DNA of 27,730 bases from an uncultured bacterium (GCA_900549855.1 URPS01000029.1:1-27730); one strand, 5' to 3'; counted from the stretch's first letter, positions 6,751 through 14,355 are shown. The notes: generated by a model from the letters alone, not told the origin. Translations and numbers: made by a program.

Positions 6751-7494
6751 ATGCTTAATTCTAATGAAGAAGAAAATTTGCAAGTACAAAAAGAAACTTT
6801 TGTTGCATCGCTTGGACATGACTTAAAAAATCCAACACTTGCTCAAATAAGAGCATTAGAACTTTTACTCAAAGGTAATTTTGGAAACGTTCAACCTGAG
6901 CAAAAAGAAATTTTAGAAATGATTCTGGATTCTTGTAAGTATATGAACGCAATGTTAGCCTCTTTACTTTCTACTTACAGAAGTGAAAAAGGCGCTATTG
7001 TTCTAAAATATGAAAACATGTCACTTATGGAATTAACAGCAGAATGCGTTGAAGAAATGGTGTATTTAGCAAAAGACAAAAATGTACAAATATCATTGCA
7101 AAACAATTACACTCCTTCCAATATTTACGCCGATAAAATCCAAATAAAAAGAGTCATTATGAATTTATTATCAAATAGCATCAAATATGCGTTTAAGAAT
7201 TCTTGTATTGATATAAAAATTTTTAAAGAACAAAACTACACCGGTTTTCAACTACAAAACAATAGTCCATATATTCCGGAAGATAAACAAAAATCAATCT
7301 TTGCACAATACGTGTCGTTTGCTGGTATTCACAAAGAATTAGGAATCGGATTAGGACTGTACGCTTCTAAAAAAATAATCGAAGCTCACAATGGCACAAT
7401 TTATGTTAAAAGTTATCCTGATAATAAAAATATTTTTGGATTCAAAATTCCTATCACTAAAAGTACAAAAGCGTCTGAATACGTAACATTTTAA
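6751..7494 (+). CDS. Soluble orphan histidine kinase
   Basis: 247 aa with no membrane segment and almost no N-terminal sensor region. The dimerisation/phosphoacceptor helix has the H-box SLGHDLKNP with His23. The ATP-binding domain has the N-box MNLLSNSIKYA (Asn142) and the G2 box GIGLGLYASKKIIEAHNG from residue 198. The usual G1 box (DxGxG) is replaced by NNSPYIP (170-176): the adenine-binding Asp and both glycines are missing. A kinase signals by phosphorylating a response regulator, but none is adjacent. The altered G1 box raises the chance of weak or atypical ATP use. The GAGG site supports the start. The signal is unknown; partners may be supplied in trans. Confidence 0.85.
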   Translation: MLNSNEEENLQVQKETFVASLGHDLKNPTLAQIRALELLLKGNFGNVQPEQKEILEMILDSCKYMNAMLASLLSTYRSEKGAIVLKYENMSLMELTAECVEEMVYLAKDKNVQISLQNNYTPSNIYADKIQIKRVIMNLLSNSIKYAFKNSCIDIKIFKEQNYTGFQLQNNSPYIPEDKQKSIFAQYVSFAGIHKELGIGLGLYASKKIIEAHNGTIYVKSYPDNKNIFGFKIPITKSTKASEYVTF

Positions 7495-7637
7495 TTTTTA
7501 TTTCTTCTATATAAATAAAACTCAATTACAAAAGCTTTGCTTTTAATCTGACTGCATTTGCATCTTTTATATAAACTTTTGTAAATATTCTTTCAAATTT
7601 ATTAAAGTTTTCAAAAATTATGCCGTAATACACTATA

Positions 7638-7643
7638 TATAAT
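7638..7643 (+). promoter_or_regulatory. Likely -10 box for the large coiled-coil/GLUG gene
   Basis: TATAAT inside a TATATATAAT run lies 32 bp before the start codon, followed by the strong AAAGGAG site at 7664-7670. No clear -35 hexamer is seen. The rest of the 7495-7675 gap is AT-rich, with only a weak AAAGC/GCTTT hairpin just behind the kinase gene. Confidence 0.4.
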
Positions 7644-7675
7644 TATGATATTAATACTTTTTGAAAGGAGATTTT

Positions 7676-10600
7676 ATGGGTATTAGCGTAAATTCCGGCA
7701 ATAATGAAGTTTTAGAACAAGCACGAGCACGACAAAAAGCCGCAGCAGAAGCAAAAGCTAAAGCAGAAGAGAGTAAAAACACCGCTGCAACTAAGAGTTC
7801 TGATGCGGACGCTATTTCTACAACAAAAGATACTGCATACAGTGAAGCGAGTGCTGCAGCTGAAAAAGAAAATGCAGATGTTTCTGCCGCACAAGAAAAA
7901 GTAAATTCAGCAAATGTTAGAGTTAGTACAGCACAAAGTTCATACCAAAATGCTAACACTCAATTAGCACAAGCTCAAAATCAATTAAGTTCCGCACAAG
8001 CAAGTGGTGATGAAAAAGCTATTGCAAGTGCAAAGGCAGCAGTTGCAAGTGCTCAACAAATGGTTGAAAGTACTTATCAAGAATTACAAAACGCACAAGC
8101 AGAAGCAACAGAAGCCCAAGCACAACTTGACAAAGAAGTTCAAGAAGCAAACGAAGCACAACAAAAAGCAAATATTGCTAAAACAGAAGCTGAACAAGCC
8201 AAGAGAGATGCAGAAACTGCAAAAGCAGAATTAGAAAAAGCCGATACAGCTTTAACTGCAGCAGCAAAAGAACTTGAAACAGCAGAAGCTGCACTAAAAG
8301 AAGCTGAAGATGCAGAAAAAGCCGACAGTGCAAAAGGTGCAAACGGAACAGACGAAGTTACACACCTTTCTCAAGAAGAAGTTGAAAAACTGGTTGCTGA
8401 AGAAGGTTACACTAACATCGCTTCTAAAGAGCAATTCCTAGAAATTTTCCAAAACGGTGGTATTGACTTAAATGGAAAATATATTTTAAGCTGCGATGTT
8501 GATTTAAGTGGAATTGATTGGAAATCCGTCGGCGATAGTGACGATCCTTTCAAGGGTGTGTTCAATGGTAACGGCTATTCCATTGATAATTTAAACATCA
8601 ATGTTACTAATGATGATGTACAAAATGTTGGTTTCTTTGGTGTTACAGAGAATGCAACAATTGAAAATGTTTCATTTACAAATGCAAACATTACTACACC
8701 AACCGACTTTATTGGAGGCTCTAGCGCTGTTGGTATCGTTGCCGGTACTGCAAGAGGCACAAAATTCGACAACATCGACATTTCCGGTACTGTTGCAGGT
8801 TACGAAAGTGTTGGTCCTTTAGCAGGTGTTATTAATGATAATTCTTACAAGAAAGGACTTGATGTAATTGAAGTAGGAAATAGCTCTATTTCAAATGTTA
8901 CTACAGCTGTTGATGCTTCCGGCAAATACTTTGTCGGTGGTTTAGTTGGTTCTATTGCAGACACAAATACCATAGAAGGCGTTGCAACAAGAGATTTAAA
9001 AATTTCAAACTGTAACACTTCCGGAAATATTGTCTTTGATGAAGAAGCTGCCGGCGGTTTGATTGGTCAATCCGGAAAAACTATTATTACAATTACAAAC
9101 AGCGAAAGTAATGTTAACCTGACTTGGAATAACAACGAAAATGACGGCGACCTATCATTCTTGATGGAAACCGGTCGTGCAGGTGGATTTGTTGGCTGTG
9201 TTGATGGTTCTTACATTGCAATCTGTAACTCTACTTACTCCGGCAATCTTGACGTTGATGGTGATTTCAAAGGGGATTACTATGGCTGGTACATGAATGA
9301 TGCACAAGTTACTATTTATGACATCCCTGGAGGTCTTCCTGTTGATGACATCTTAAACATCGATGGTATTGACGCATTAACCCCTGTAACAGACCCTACT
9401 ACAGGCATTGACCATTACGAAGTAACCGTAAGCACATTAACCGGCTTAGACAAAATGGTTACAATGATTCAACAAAATCCGGCTTTGGCTGACATGATTA
9501 CGTTCAACGTAAACTTCGACTTTGAAGCAATGGATGGCATGTATGACCCATCTGTTTATGCTCAATATGGTGTTGTTCAACATTTATACGAAGATGAAGA
9601 CGGAAACATTCATAACGATGTTTACATTGATAATGAAATTGATATGGAAACAACGTTCCATGAAGGAGAAACTGTCTCTTGTCAATCTACTCCTTGCGAC
9701 AAAAAGTGTACACCTTTAGAACGCACAATGGTTTCCGGCTTATACAAAAACTCTGATGGTGATTATGTTGTTAGCACTGATGAAGGTTTGAAAAATGTTA
9801 ATATGAAATTTAATTCTGAAGGTCAAATTACAAACGTAACTAAACGACTTGACACAGATGAAGTTAGATATCGTGAATACATTACAAATATGGTTCAATA
9901 TTATCAACAACAAATGTATGCGTCTATTAGAGCTTTATTTGAGTTGAGTGAAGAGCAAGAATTACCAATGCTTAATAAAGCTGAATACAAAAAGCTCCTT
10001 AAAATGCAAGAAGCCGGCAAAGAATTAACAAAACAACAATTAGCAGCAATTGCAGCATATGAAGTTGATTACACTGTAATGAACCTTGTATCAGAAACAA
10101 CACACAACTATGGCTGCGGTATGGGTGGTAATGCTTCTTTCTTAGATGAATCAAAAGCTATACAAATGACAGATGACAGTGGTAGACCATTATTTACAAC
10201 TCTTAATGGAGCACAACTACGCCAAAGAATGGGCGAAGATGGCACATTAATGGTTGATGACGAAGGCAACCCTGTTTACGAAAACCTTGATGGCAGCGAT
10301 TACGAAGGTCTTGATGAAGTCTTTGCTCAAAGAGGATACCCAAAAACAGATGAAGATGGCAACTTCTTGTACACAGACAAAGACGGTAATTCTATTACAA
10401 AAACTACCGGTGAAGACGGAAATGCTGTTTATAAGAACGCTGACGGCTCTGTTTATGAAGGTTCTGAAGAAGACTTAAAACAACAATTAGATAAATACGA
10501 TAACTCAAGCGAATACAGCGATTTGGAAAATGACATGAAGAGTTTACTTGATGACGTAAATAGTGGTAAGTATCCTCTAGGTCGTTCTTCCGGCAGCAAC

Positions 10601-10726
10601 GATACTTCTGAAACAACCGGCGCTCCTGACAACACAGAGGGAGGTGGTGTTACAGCTCCGACCGAAGGAGAAACAACACCAAGCACTGGTGATGATGACC
10701 CAGAAAAGAAGAAAAAAGAAGTATAA
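7676..10726 (+). CDS. Large Ala-rich coiled-coil protein with GLUG-like beta repeats
   Basis: 1016 aa from ATG 7676; an upstream in-frame TTG would overlap the AAAGGAG binding site and is rejected. Residues about 10-220 are a long Ala/Glu/Lys/Gln coiled coil. Residues about 260-520 carry GLUG-type repeats with the recurring pattern GGLVGS / GGLIGQ / GGFVGC followed by NC or NS turns, which build a beta-helix as in many surface adhesins. A Cys-rich turn (SCQSTPCDKKC) follows near 670, and a C-terminal part near 850-935 repeats acidic DEDGN / GDG-like units before a Pro/Thr/Gly-rich tail. There is no Sec signal peptide, membrane helix or sorting signal, which is odd for a GLUG protein. It is probably a surface or secreted structural protein exported another way; function unknown. 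It is a single-gene unit ending at a strong terminator. Confidence 0.85.
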   Translation: MGISVNSGNNEVLEQARARQKAAAEAKAKAEESKNTAATKSSDADAISTTKDTAYSEASAAAEKENADVSAAQEKVNSANVRVSTAQSSYQNANTQLAQAQNQLSSAQASGDEKAIASAKAAVASAQQMVESTYQELQNAQAEATEAQAQLDKEVQEANEAQQKANIAKTEAEQAKRDAETAKAELEKADTALTAAAKELETAEAALKEAEDAEKADSAKGANGTDEVTHLSQEEVEKLVAEEGYTNIASKEQFLEIFQNGGIDLNGKYILSCDVDLSGIDWKSVGDSDDPFKGVFNGNGYSIDNLNINVTNDDVQNVGFFGVTENATIENVSFTNANITTPTDFIGGSSAVGIVAGTARGTKFDNIDISGTVAGYESVGPLAGVINDNSYKKGLDVIEVGNSSISNVTTAVDASGKYFVGGLVGSIADTNTIEGVATRDLKISNCNTSGNIVFDEEAAGGLIGQSGKTIITITNSESNVNLTWNNNENDGDLSFLMETGRAGGFVGCVDGSYIAICNSTYSGNLDVDGDFKGDYYGWYMNDAQVTIYDIPGGLPVDDILNIDGIDALTPVTDPTTGIDHYEVTVSTLTGLDKMVTMIQQNPALADMITFNVNFDFEAMDGMYDPSVYAQYGVVQHLYEDEDGNIHNDVYIDNEIDMETTFHEGETVSCQSTPCDKKCTPLERTMVSGLYKNSDGDYVVSTDEGLKNVNMKFNSEGQITNVTKRLDTDEVRYREYITNMVQYYQQQMYASIRALFELSEEQELPMLNKAEYKKLLKMQEAGKELTKQQLAAIAAYEVDYTVMNLVSETTHNYGCGMGGNASFLDESKAIQMTDDSGRPLFTTLNGAQLRQRMGEDGTLMVDDEGNPVYENLDGSDYEGLDEVFAQRGYPKTDEDGNFLYTDKDGNSITKTTGEDGNAVYKNADGSVYEGSEEDLKQQLDKYDNSSEYSDLENDMKSLLDDVNSGKYPLGRSSGSNDTSETTGAPDNTEGGGVTAPTEGETTPSTGDDDPEKKKKEV

Positions 10727-10736
10727 ATTAATATAC

Positions 10737-10774
10737 AAAATGGCGCTCGGCAAAATGCCGAGCGCCATTTTTTT
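10737..10774 (+). terminator. Rho-independent terminator of the coiled-coil/GLUG gene
   Basis: A perfect 11-bp GC-rich stem pairs 10741-10751 with 10757-10767 around a 5-nt loop and is followed by seven T residues. An A tract precedes it, so it might also work in reverse. Confidence 0.95.
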
Positions 10775-10836
10775 AACACTCATTTTAGCATTAATATGTA
10801 AATTTATATTAATATTTATACAAAAACTGATACAAA

Positions 10837-10847
10837 TGTTATATAAT
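10837..10847 (+). promoter_or_regulatory. -10 region of the 72-aa gene, near-leaderless
   Basis: TGTTATATAAT contains both an extended -10 (TGTTATATA) and a consensus TATAAT (10842-10847). Eight bases then lead to the ATG, so the transcript would carry two or fewer untranslated bases. No clear -35 or ribosome binding site is present. Confidence 0.45.
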
Positions 10848-10855
10848 ATAGGTAT

Positions 10856-11074
10856 ATGTATATCGTCAAAAACTTGAAGGACTATAATTTGTCCCACAAG
10901 CAGCGGATTTTTGCCGGCTATTTGAAGGACAATGTTGATTCGTTTGTTTGCTATGAAAAAGTGACAAATCGTTCTGCTATGCGTAAATATTTTGCACCTG
11001 ATAACGATTTTGCAATTTATAGTACAGCAGTTGCTGAACCGGCAGAATTGCTGGCTCGTGCATATGCAGGTTGA
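10856..11074 (+). CDS. Small unknown protein, 72 aa
   Basis: Unrecognised. The ATG at 10856 follows directly after a good -10 box and lacks a ribosome binding site, implying a leaderless message. An internal TTG at 10888 behind AAGGAC is an alternative start. The composition is mixed and soluble (Lys, Tyr, Asp, Ala), without signal peptide or membrane segment, and codon use resembles the neighbours, which favours a real gene. The stop codon overlaps the -35 box of the next gene. Function unknown. Confidence 0.5.
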   Translation: MYIVKNLKDYNLSHKQRIFAGYLKDNVDSFVCYEKVTNRSAMRKYFAPDNDFAIYSTAVAEPAELLARAYAG

Positions 11075-11100
11075 TAAAAACATCCTCACTATGCTATCTT
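11071..11100 (+). promoter_or_regulatory. Promoter of the secreted 198-aa protein, leaderless type
   Basis: TTGATA (11071-11076), an 18-bp spacer and TATCTT (11095-11100) preceded by TG at the extended position. Six bases then separate the -10 box from ATG 11107, placing the predicted transcription start on the A of the start codon. Confidence 0.5.
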
Positions 11101-11106
11101 ATTTTT

Positions 11107-11703
11107 ATGGCTAAATTCTTTTTTATTTTAATAACAGTTTTATTATTCTCAGCAAATATTGCGTTTGCAAATGAGAGCAATTGTGTAAAATATAATAAAG
11201 AAAACTACAACCTTGTATTCAGCGCAAAAAGCAATGAACATGCCGGATATTACAACCAATATTTAAAAAACGGAGAAACTGACAAAAATTGGACAGAGAT
11301 GATTGCTTTGCATCATTTTCCAAATGTTTATTCTCCAATTGATTTGGCACACACTTTTAGAGAATACCTTGCACAAAACAAGTGTCCAAGCGCACTATAT
11401 ATCAACGACGATGATAACACCTGCATACTTGATTTTTTGTTAATTGACGACGGCACTGGTAACGAAAATCACATGATTATACTTGAATTCAATGTGTTTA
11501 AATATGTTAAAGCAAAGAATTGCGGCACTGTAGCATTTCAATACGCTAAGAGATATCAGATTACAAATGCAAATCAAGTTGATGGAGTAAAAAAGCAATT
11601 TGAGAAATACAGACCAAAAGTATTAAAAACTATTCAGAAATTTGAACTACCTGATATTATAGAAGAAGATTTTGGCAATATGCAATTAAATAATTCACCT
11701 TAA
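11107..11703 (+). CDS. Unknown secreted protein with Sec signal peptide
   Basis: 198 aa from the ATG at 11107. The N-terminus MAKFFFILITVLLFSANIAFA is a clear signal peptide with cleavage expected after AFA. The mature part (about 177 aa) is mixed alpha/beta in composition with several cysteines and no motif I recognise; it should be periplasmic or extracellular. The frame extends up to a TTG at 11071, but that would destroy the signal peptide and overlap the promoter. The stop is one base from the convergent small gene at 11705. Confidence 0.75.
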   Translation: MAKFFFILITVLLFSANIAFANESNCVKYNKENYNLVFSAKSNEHAGYYNQYLKNGETDKNWTEMIALHHFPNVYSPIDLAHTFREYLAQNKCPSALYINDDDNTCILDFLLIDDGTGNENHMIILEFNVFKYVKAKNCGTVAFQYAKRYQITNANQVDGVKKQFEKYRPKVLKTIQKFELPDIIEEDFGNMQLNNSP

Positions 11704-11704
11704 C

Positions 11705-11950
11705 CTATGCGACTTCTTCCTTACAAACATATTTTGCTGATTTCGCTACAACACCATAGCATACCATTGTTAAACGGTTATTCAATGCCAACATTGTTCT
11801 GAAATTATTAGCGGAACAATTCATTGCACTCATCATATCATCGGCAGAAACATGTGACTTTAAAGCTCCCTCGTCGTGGTTATCAACTTTTTCTTGGGCA
11901 TATTTTTCTACTAATAATTTGTCAATAAAATCTCTTGCGCCAATTGCCAT
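11705..11950 (-). CDS. Small unknown 81-aa protein, copy 2 of a paralogous pair
   Basis: Paralogue of the gene at 434-676: residues 1-75 differ once, and the C-terminus is VCKEEVA rather than VSTEAA. The DNA differs at many third codon positions, mostly in the 3' half, which shows that the protein sequence is under selection. The binding site (complement of 11959-11963) and spacing equal those of copy 1. Like copy 1 it converges on an upstream plus-strand gene with a one-base gap. Function unknown; no signal peptide or membrane segment. Confidence 0.8.
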   Translation of the reverse strand: MAIGARDFIDKLLVEKYAQEKVDNHDEGALKSHVSADDMMSAMNCSANNFRTMLALNNRLTMVCYGVVAKSAKYVCKEEVA

Positions 11951-12110
11951 AATAAATACTCCTATATAATCTTTTGTACTCTCTTTTTTTTATTTAAGAC
12001 AAAGTTTACTAAACCTATTAAAGTCCTTACTTTTAGGTTCTTCTGCTCTCTTTGTCTTAGATATCTCTTATGTATATATAAAGTATTTAACTTTAAAAAA
12101 ATTGACTTTT
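11951..12110 (-). ncRNA. Structured 5' leader of the 80-aa gene family, copy 2
   Basis: Matches 677-836 at 159 of 160 positions. The outer stem pairs 12050-12059 with 11995-12004, and the inner two-part hairpin is also unchanged. Similarity fades gradually beyond 12110. Here the far side faces the rpsH unit, so the two promoters may be arranged back to back. Confidence 0.6.
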
Positions 12111-12115
12111 TGACT

Positions 12116-12436
12116 TGTGTTTATAAAGTTTTGTAAAGGCGAATTTTTAACTTTTTACTTGCAAGAAGAGCATGCTCATGGTACGATTTATCTGTCGGAC
12201 TGCTAAAAGACGCTTTTTATGAGCAACAATTAATTTAGTAAGCGACGAGTAGAATGGATACTCCGGTGGGAGTAAGGGTGCAGAGATTGCACTCATTGGC
12301 AAAGGGAACCGAGTCCAAAGGTACAAACAAGGTACAGGATGCACTCAGGGGCGAAAGTTCTAAGGAATTCCGTTCAAACGGTATTCTGTATAGCCAAAAA
12401 TCTTCCGGAAGTCCGCAATTAGAAAAGGAAATTTGT
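12116..12436 (+). promoter_or_regulatory. Structured, gene-free leader upstream of rpsH
   Basis: This 320-bp stretch is visibly richer in G and C than its surroundings from about 12240. It contains short perfect hairpins at 12259-12274 (TACTCC/GGAGTA), 12278-12292 (GTGCA/TGCAC) and 12370-12381 (CCGT/ACGG). The block TGCACTC occurs twice (12288-12294 and 12340-12346), so GGGTGCA could pair with either copy. The frame stays open through it into rpsH, but codon choice is unlike the genome. It could be an autogenous ribosomal-protein leader; no Rfam class was recognised by eye. Confidence 0.4.
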
Positions 12437-12832
12437 ATGAACACAGATCCTATAGCAGATATGCTAACAAGAATCAGAAACGCAAACGTTGTTTCTCATC
12501 CATCAGTTGAAATGCCATCTTCAAAGCTAAAAGTTGCTTTAGCTAGATTATTAAAAGAAGAAGGTTATATTTCTAACTACTCTGAAAAAGCTGAAGGCTG
12601 CTTCAAGACTTTATCAATCGAATTGAAATATGATGAAGCTAACAAGCCGGTTATTTCAAAATTAAAAAGAGTTTCTAAACCAGGTTTGAGAAATTACTGC
12701 AAAGCTAAAAACCTTCCACAAGTATTAGGTGGTATGGGTATCGCTATTGTTTCTACTAGCAAAGGTCTTTTAACTGACCGTAAAGCTAGAAAAGAAAACC
12801 TTGGTGGCGAAATCTTAGCTTACATTTATTAA
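12437..12832 (+). CDS. rpsH: 30S ribosomal protein S8
   Basis: 131 aa, the normal S8 length. It begins MNTDPIADMLTRIRNAN, the canonical S8 start, with AAAGGAAA upstream at 12424-12431; the longer open frame is leader. The C-terminal block VLGGMGIAIVSTSKGLLTDRKAR plus GGEILAYIY is diagnostic. S8 binds the central domain of 16S rRNA and in many bacteria also represses its own operon. Normally it follows rpsN or rplE in the spc operon; here the gene upstream is unrelated. Confidence 0.97.
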   Translation: MNTDPIADMLTRIRNANVVSHPSVEMPSSKLKVALARLLKEEGYISNYSEKAEGCFKTLSIELKYDEANKPVISKLKRVSKPGLRNYCKAKNLPQVLGGMGIAIVSTSKGLLTDRKARKENLGGEILAYIY

Positions 12833-12949
12833 TGAATTAGGGTTAACCCCCTACAAAATGTTGTCGGGTGCAATTGACAGAAAACCCCGACATTACACAC
12901 TAAAAAAAGAATGAATAATGTTCATTCAGACAAAAAGGAGAAAATTAAT
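12833..12949 (+). promoter_or_regulatory. rpsH-rplF spacer with two hairpins
   Basis: A 7-bp stem pairs 12862-12868 (with GTCGGG) to 12886-12892. A second stem (GAATGAA/TTCATTC, 12909-12927) ends seven bases before the rplF binding site AAAGGAG (12934-12940). Neither has a T tract, so they are more likely regulatory or stabilising than terminators. Confidence 0.4.
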
Positions 12950-13489
12950 ATGTCAAGAATTGGTAAAAAACCTATTGAAATTCCTTCAGGTGTTGAAGTA
13001 AAAATCGAAGGAAATATGATTACTGTAAAAGGACCTAAAGGTACTGAATCAGTTACTTTTAGAGATGAAGTAAAAGTTTCTGTTGCTGATAACCACGTAA
13101 TTGTGGAACCAAACTCAGAAGATAGAAAAACAAATGCTCTTCATGGTTTATTCAGAACTCTTATCGCAAACGCAATTCACGGTGTTTCTCAAGGGTTTGA
13201 AAAGAAACTTGAAATCGTTGGTGTTGGTTACCGTGCTAATATGGAAGGCTCAAACCTTAACTTAGTTCTTGGTTACTCTCACCCAGTAGTAGTTGTTCCA
13301 CCTACAGGTATCACTCTTGCAGTTGAAGCTAACACTAAAATCTCTGTAAAAGGTACCAACAAACAAACTGTTGGTGATGTTGCAGCATTCATCAGAAGCA
13401 AACGTCCACCTGAAGTTTACAAAGGAAAAGGTGTTAAATACGAAGGCGAACATATCAGACGTAAAGCTGGTAAAGCTGGTAAGAAATAG
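12950..13489 (+). CDS. rplF: 50S ribosomal protein L6
   Basis: 179 aa starting MSRIGKKPIEIPSGV, the universal L6 N-terminus, behind AAAGGAG. The second domain carries GYRANMEG and the closing RSKRPPEVYKGKGVKY followed by a Gly/Lys-rich end, which contacts 23S rRNA near the sarcin-ricin loop. An in-frame ATG at 12911 lies inside a hairpin and is rejected. Gene order rpsH-rplF-rplR is that of the spc operon. Confidence 0.98.
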   Translation: MSRIGKKPIEIPSGVEVKIEGNMITVKGPKGTESVTFRDEVKVSVADNHVIVEPNSEDRKTNALHGLFRTLIANAIHGVSQGFEKKLEIVGVGYRANMEGSNLNLVLGYSHPVVVVPPTGITLAVEANTKISVKGTNKQTVGDVAAFIRSKRPPEVYKGKGVKYEGEHIRRKAGKAGKK

Positions 13490-13888
13490 TGCAGCGTAGC
13501 TCGGTGTGAAGCCTGAATTCAGCGGCGGTGAGCCGGTGAACTGAAGGCGGAACACTACGTGGTGCTACGCACGTAGACAATTGGTCGGTTGACATCGGTA
13601 TGATTACCGGTTGGTTTAAAAACTACTGGTCAACCTCATTGGTAAAATTACCAAACCAAGGTAAACTAGGTACGCACGTAGACAATTGGTCGGTTGATTT
13701 TAGCAAAATTAGCTATTGGTTCAATCGATTAACACTACAAATAATTAAGACGTTAGGTCTGCAAGTCATTACTATTTTAACGAACTTAAAGACTTAACGA
13801 CTCAACGACTTAAAGACTTCAAAGAAAAACGCCCACATAAATCCTTGAGTGGTATCAAGCAGATTTGGGCAAAGAAAGGAAAACCAAA
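13490..13888 (+). promoter_or_regulatory. Long structured rplF-rplR spacer with repeats
   Basis: 399 bp without a credible gene where most bacteria have a few bases. The first 80 bp are GC-rich and hairpin-prone (GCGTAGC pairs with GCTACGC; CGGC pairs with GCCG). A 27-bp direct repeat lies at 13566-13592 and 13671-13697, with GGTA/TACC hairpins between. A 12-bp repeat (13784-13795 and 13808-13819) follows. A strong hairpin at 13831-13870 (pairs 13831-13834/13867-13870, 13839-13843/13862-13866 and 13844-13848/13855-13859) sits just before the rplR binding site. Confidence 0.5.
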
Positions 13889-14257
13889 ATGATTAAACAA
13901 GAAATTAGAAAACCAAAAGTACAAAAAAGACATCAGGCAATCAGAGTTAAACTTTCAGGAACAACTGAATTCCCTAGATTGGCTGTATACAGAAGCACAA
14001 AACACATTTATGCTCAATTAATTGATGATGAAAAACATGTAACTGTATGTTCTGCATCTTCAGTTGACAAAGATCTTAAAGAAAAATTAGCTCACGGTGG
14101 TAACATCGAAGCTGCTAAGGTTGTTGGTGAAGCTATCGCAAAGAAAGCTTTGGCTAAAGGTGTTGAATGTGTTGTATTTGATAGAGGCGGTTTCTTATAC
14201 CATGGTAGAATCGCAGCTCTTGCAGATGCAGCTAGAGAAGCTGGTTTGATGTTCTAA
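13889..14257 (+). CDS. rplR: 50S ribosomal protein L18
   Basis: 122 aa, usual length, from ATG 13889 with AAAGGAAA upstream. Basic N-terminus, then FPRLAVYRSTKHIYAQLIDD and the C-terminal FDRGGFLYHGRIAALADAAREAGL, both diagnostic of L18, which carries 5S rRNA into the large subunit. It is followed by a terminator and an unrelated gene, so rpsE, rpmD, rplO and secY do not continue from here. Confidence 0.97.
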   Translation: MIKQEIRKPKVQKRHQAIRVKLSGTTEFPRLAVYRSTKHIYAQLIDDEKHVTVCSASSVDKDLKEKLAHGGNIEAAKVVGEAIAKKALAKGVECVVFDRGGFLYHGRIAALADAAREAGLMF

Positions 14258-14277
14258 TTTGTAGAATATTTTAATCT

Positions 14278-14318
14278 AAAAGAAGCGGTGTTTGATTTTT
14301 TAGGCATCGCTTCTTTTT
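14278..14318 (+). terminator. Terminator of the rpsH-rplF-rplR unit
   Basis: A 13-bp stem (14278-14290 with 14305-14317, one G-T pair) with a 14-nt loop and a T tract. Its presence shows the ribosomal unit really stops after rplR. Confidence 0.85.
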
Positions 14319-14355
14319 AATATATCTTAATCTTATACTTATTCTCACCTTTTTT

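Noticed and set aside
7661..7675. TTG start adding five residues to the coiled-coil/GLUG protein
   Set aside because: It would sit on the AAAGGAG site that serves ATG 7676.
7676..8340. Overlapping frames within the Ala-rich coiled coil on both strands
   Set aside because: They come from the biased GCA/GAA codon pattern and have no binding sites or protein-like features.
11071..11106. TTG start extending the secreted 198-aa protein
   Set aside because: It would bury the signal peptide and overlap the predicted promoter.
12254..12436. Open frame upstream of rpsH that could be read as an N-terminal extension of S8
   Set aside because: S8 starts canonically at MNTDPIADMLTRIRNAN with its own binding site; the extension has no binding site and uses GGG/AGG codons rare in the window.
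12240..12436. Known riboswitch or T-box before rpsH
   Set aside because: The conserved cores of T-box, cobalamin, SAM, TPP and manganese classes are not present.
13490..13600. GTGC-start, hairpin-rich segment considered as a group II intron fragment
   Set aside because: No domain V with its AGC triad, no intron-encoded protein and no matching 3' end.
13720..13745. GGTTCAATC resembling a tRNA T-loop
   Set aside because: The flanking five bases do not pair and no acceptor or anticodon stem fits.
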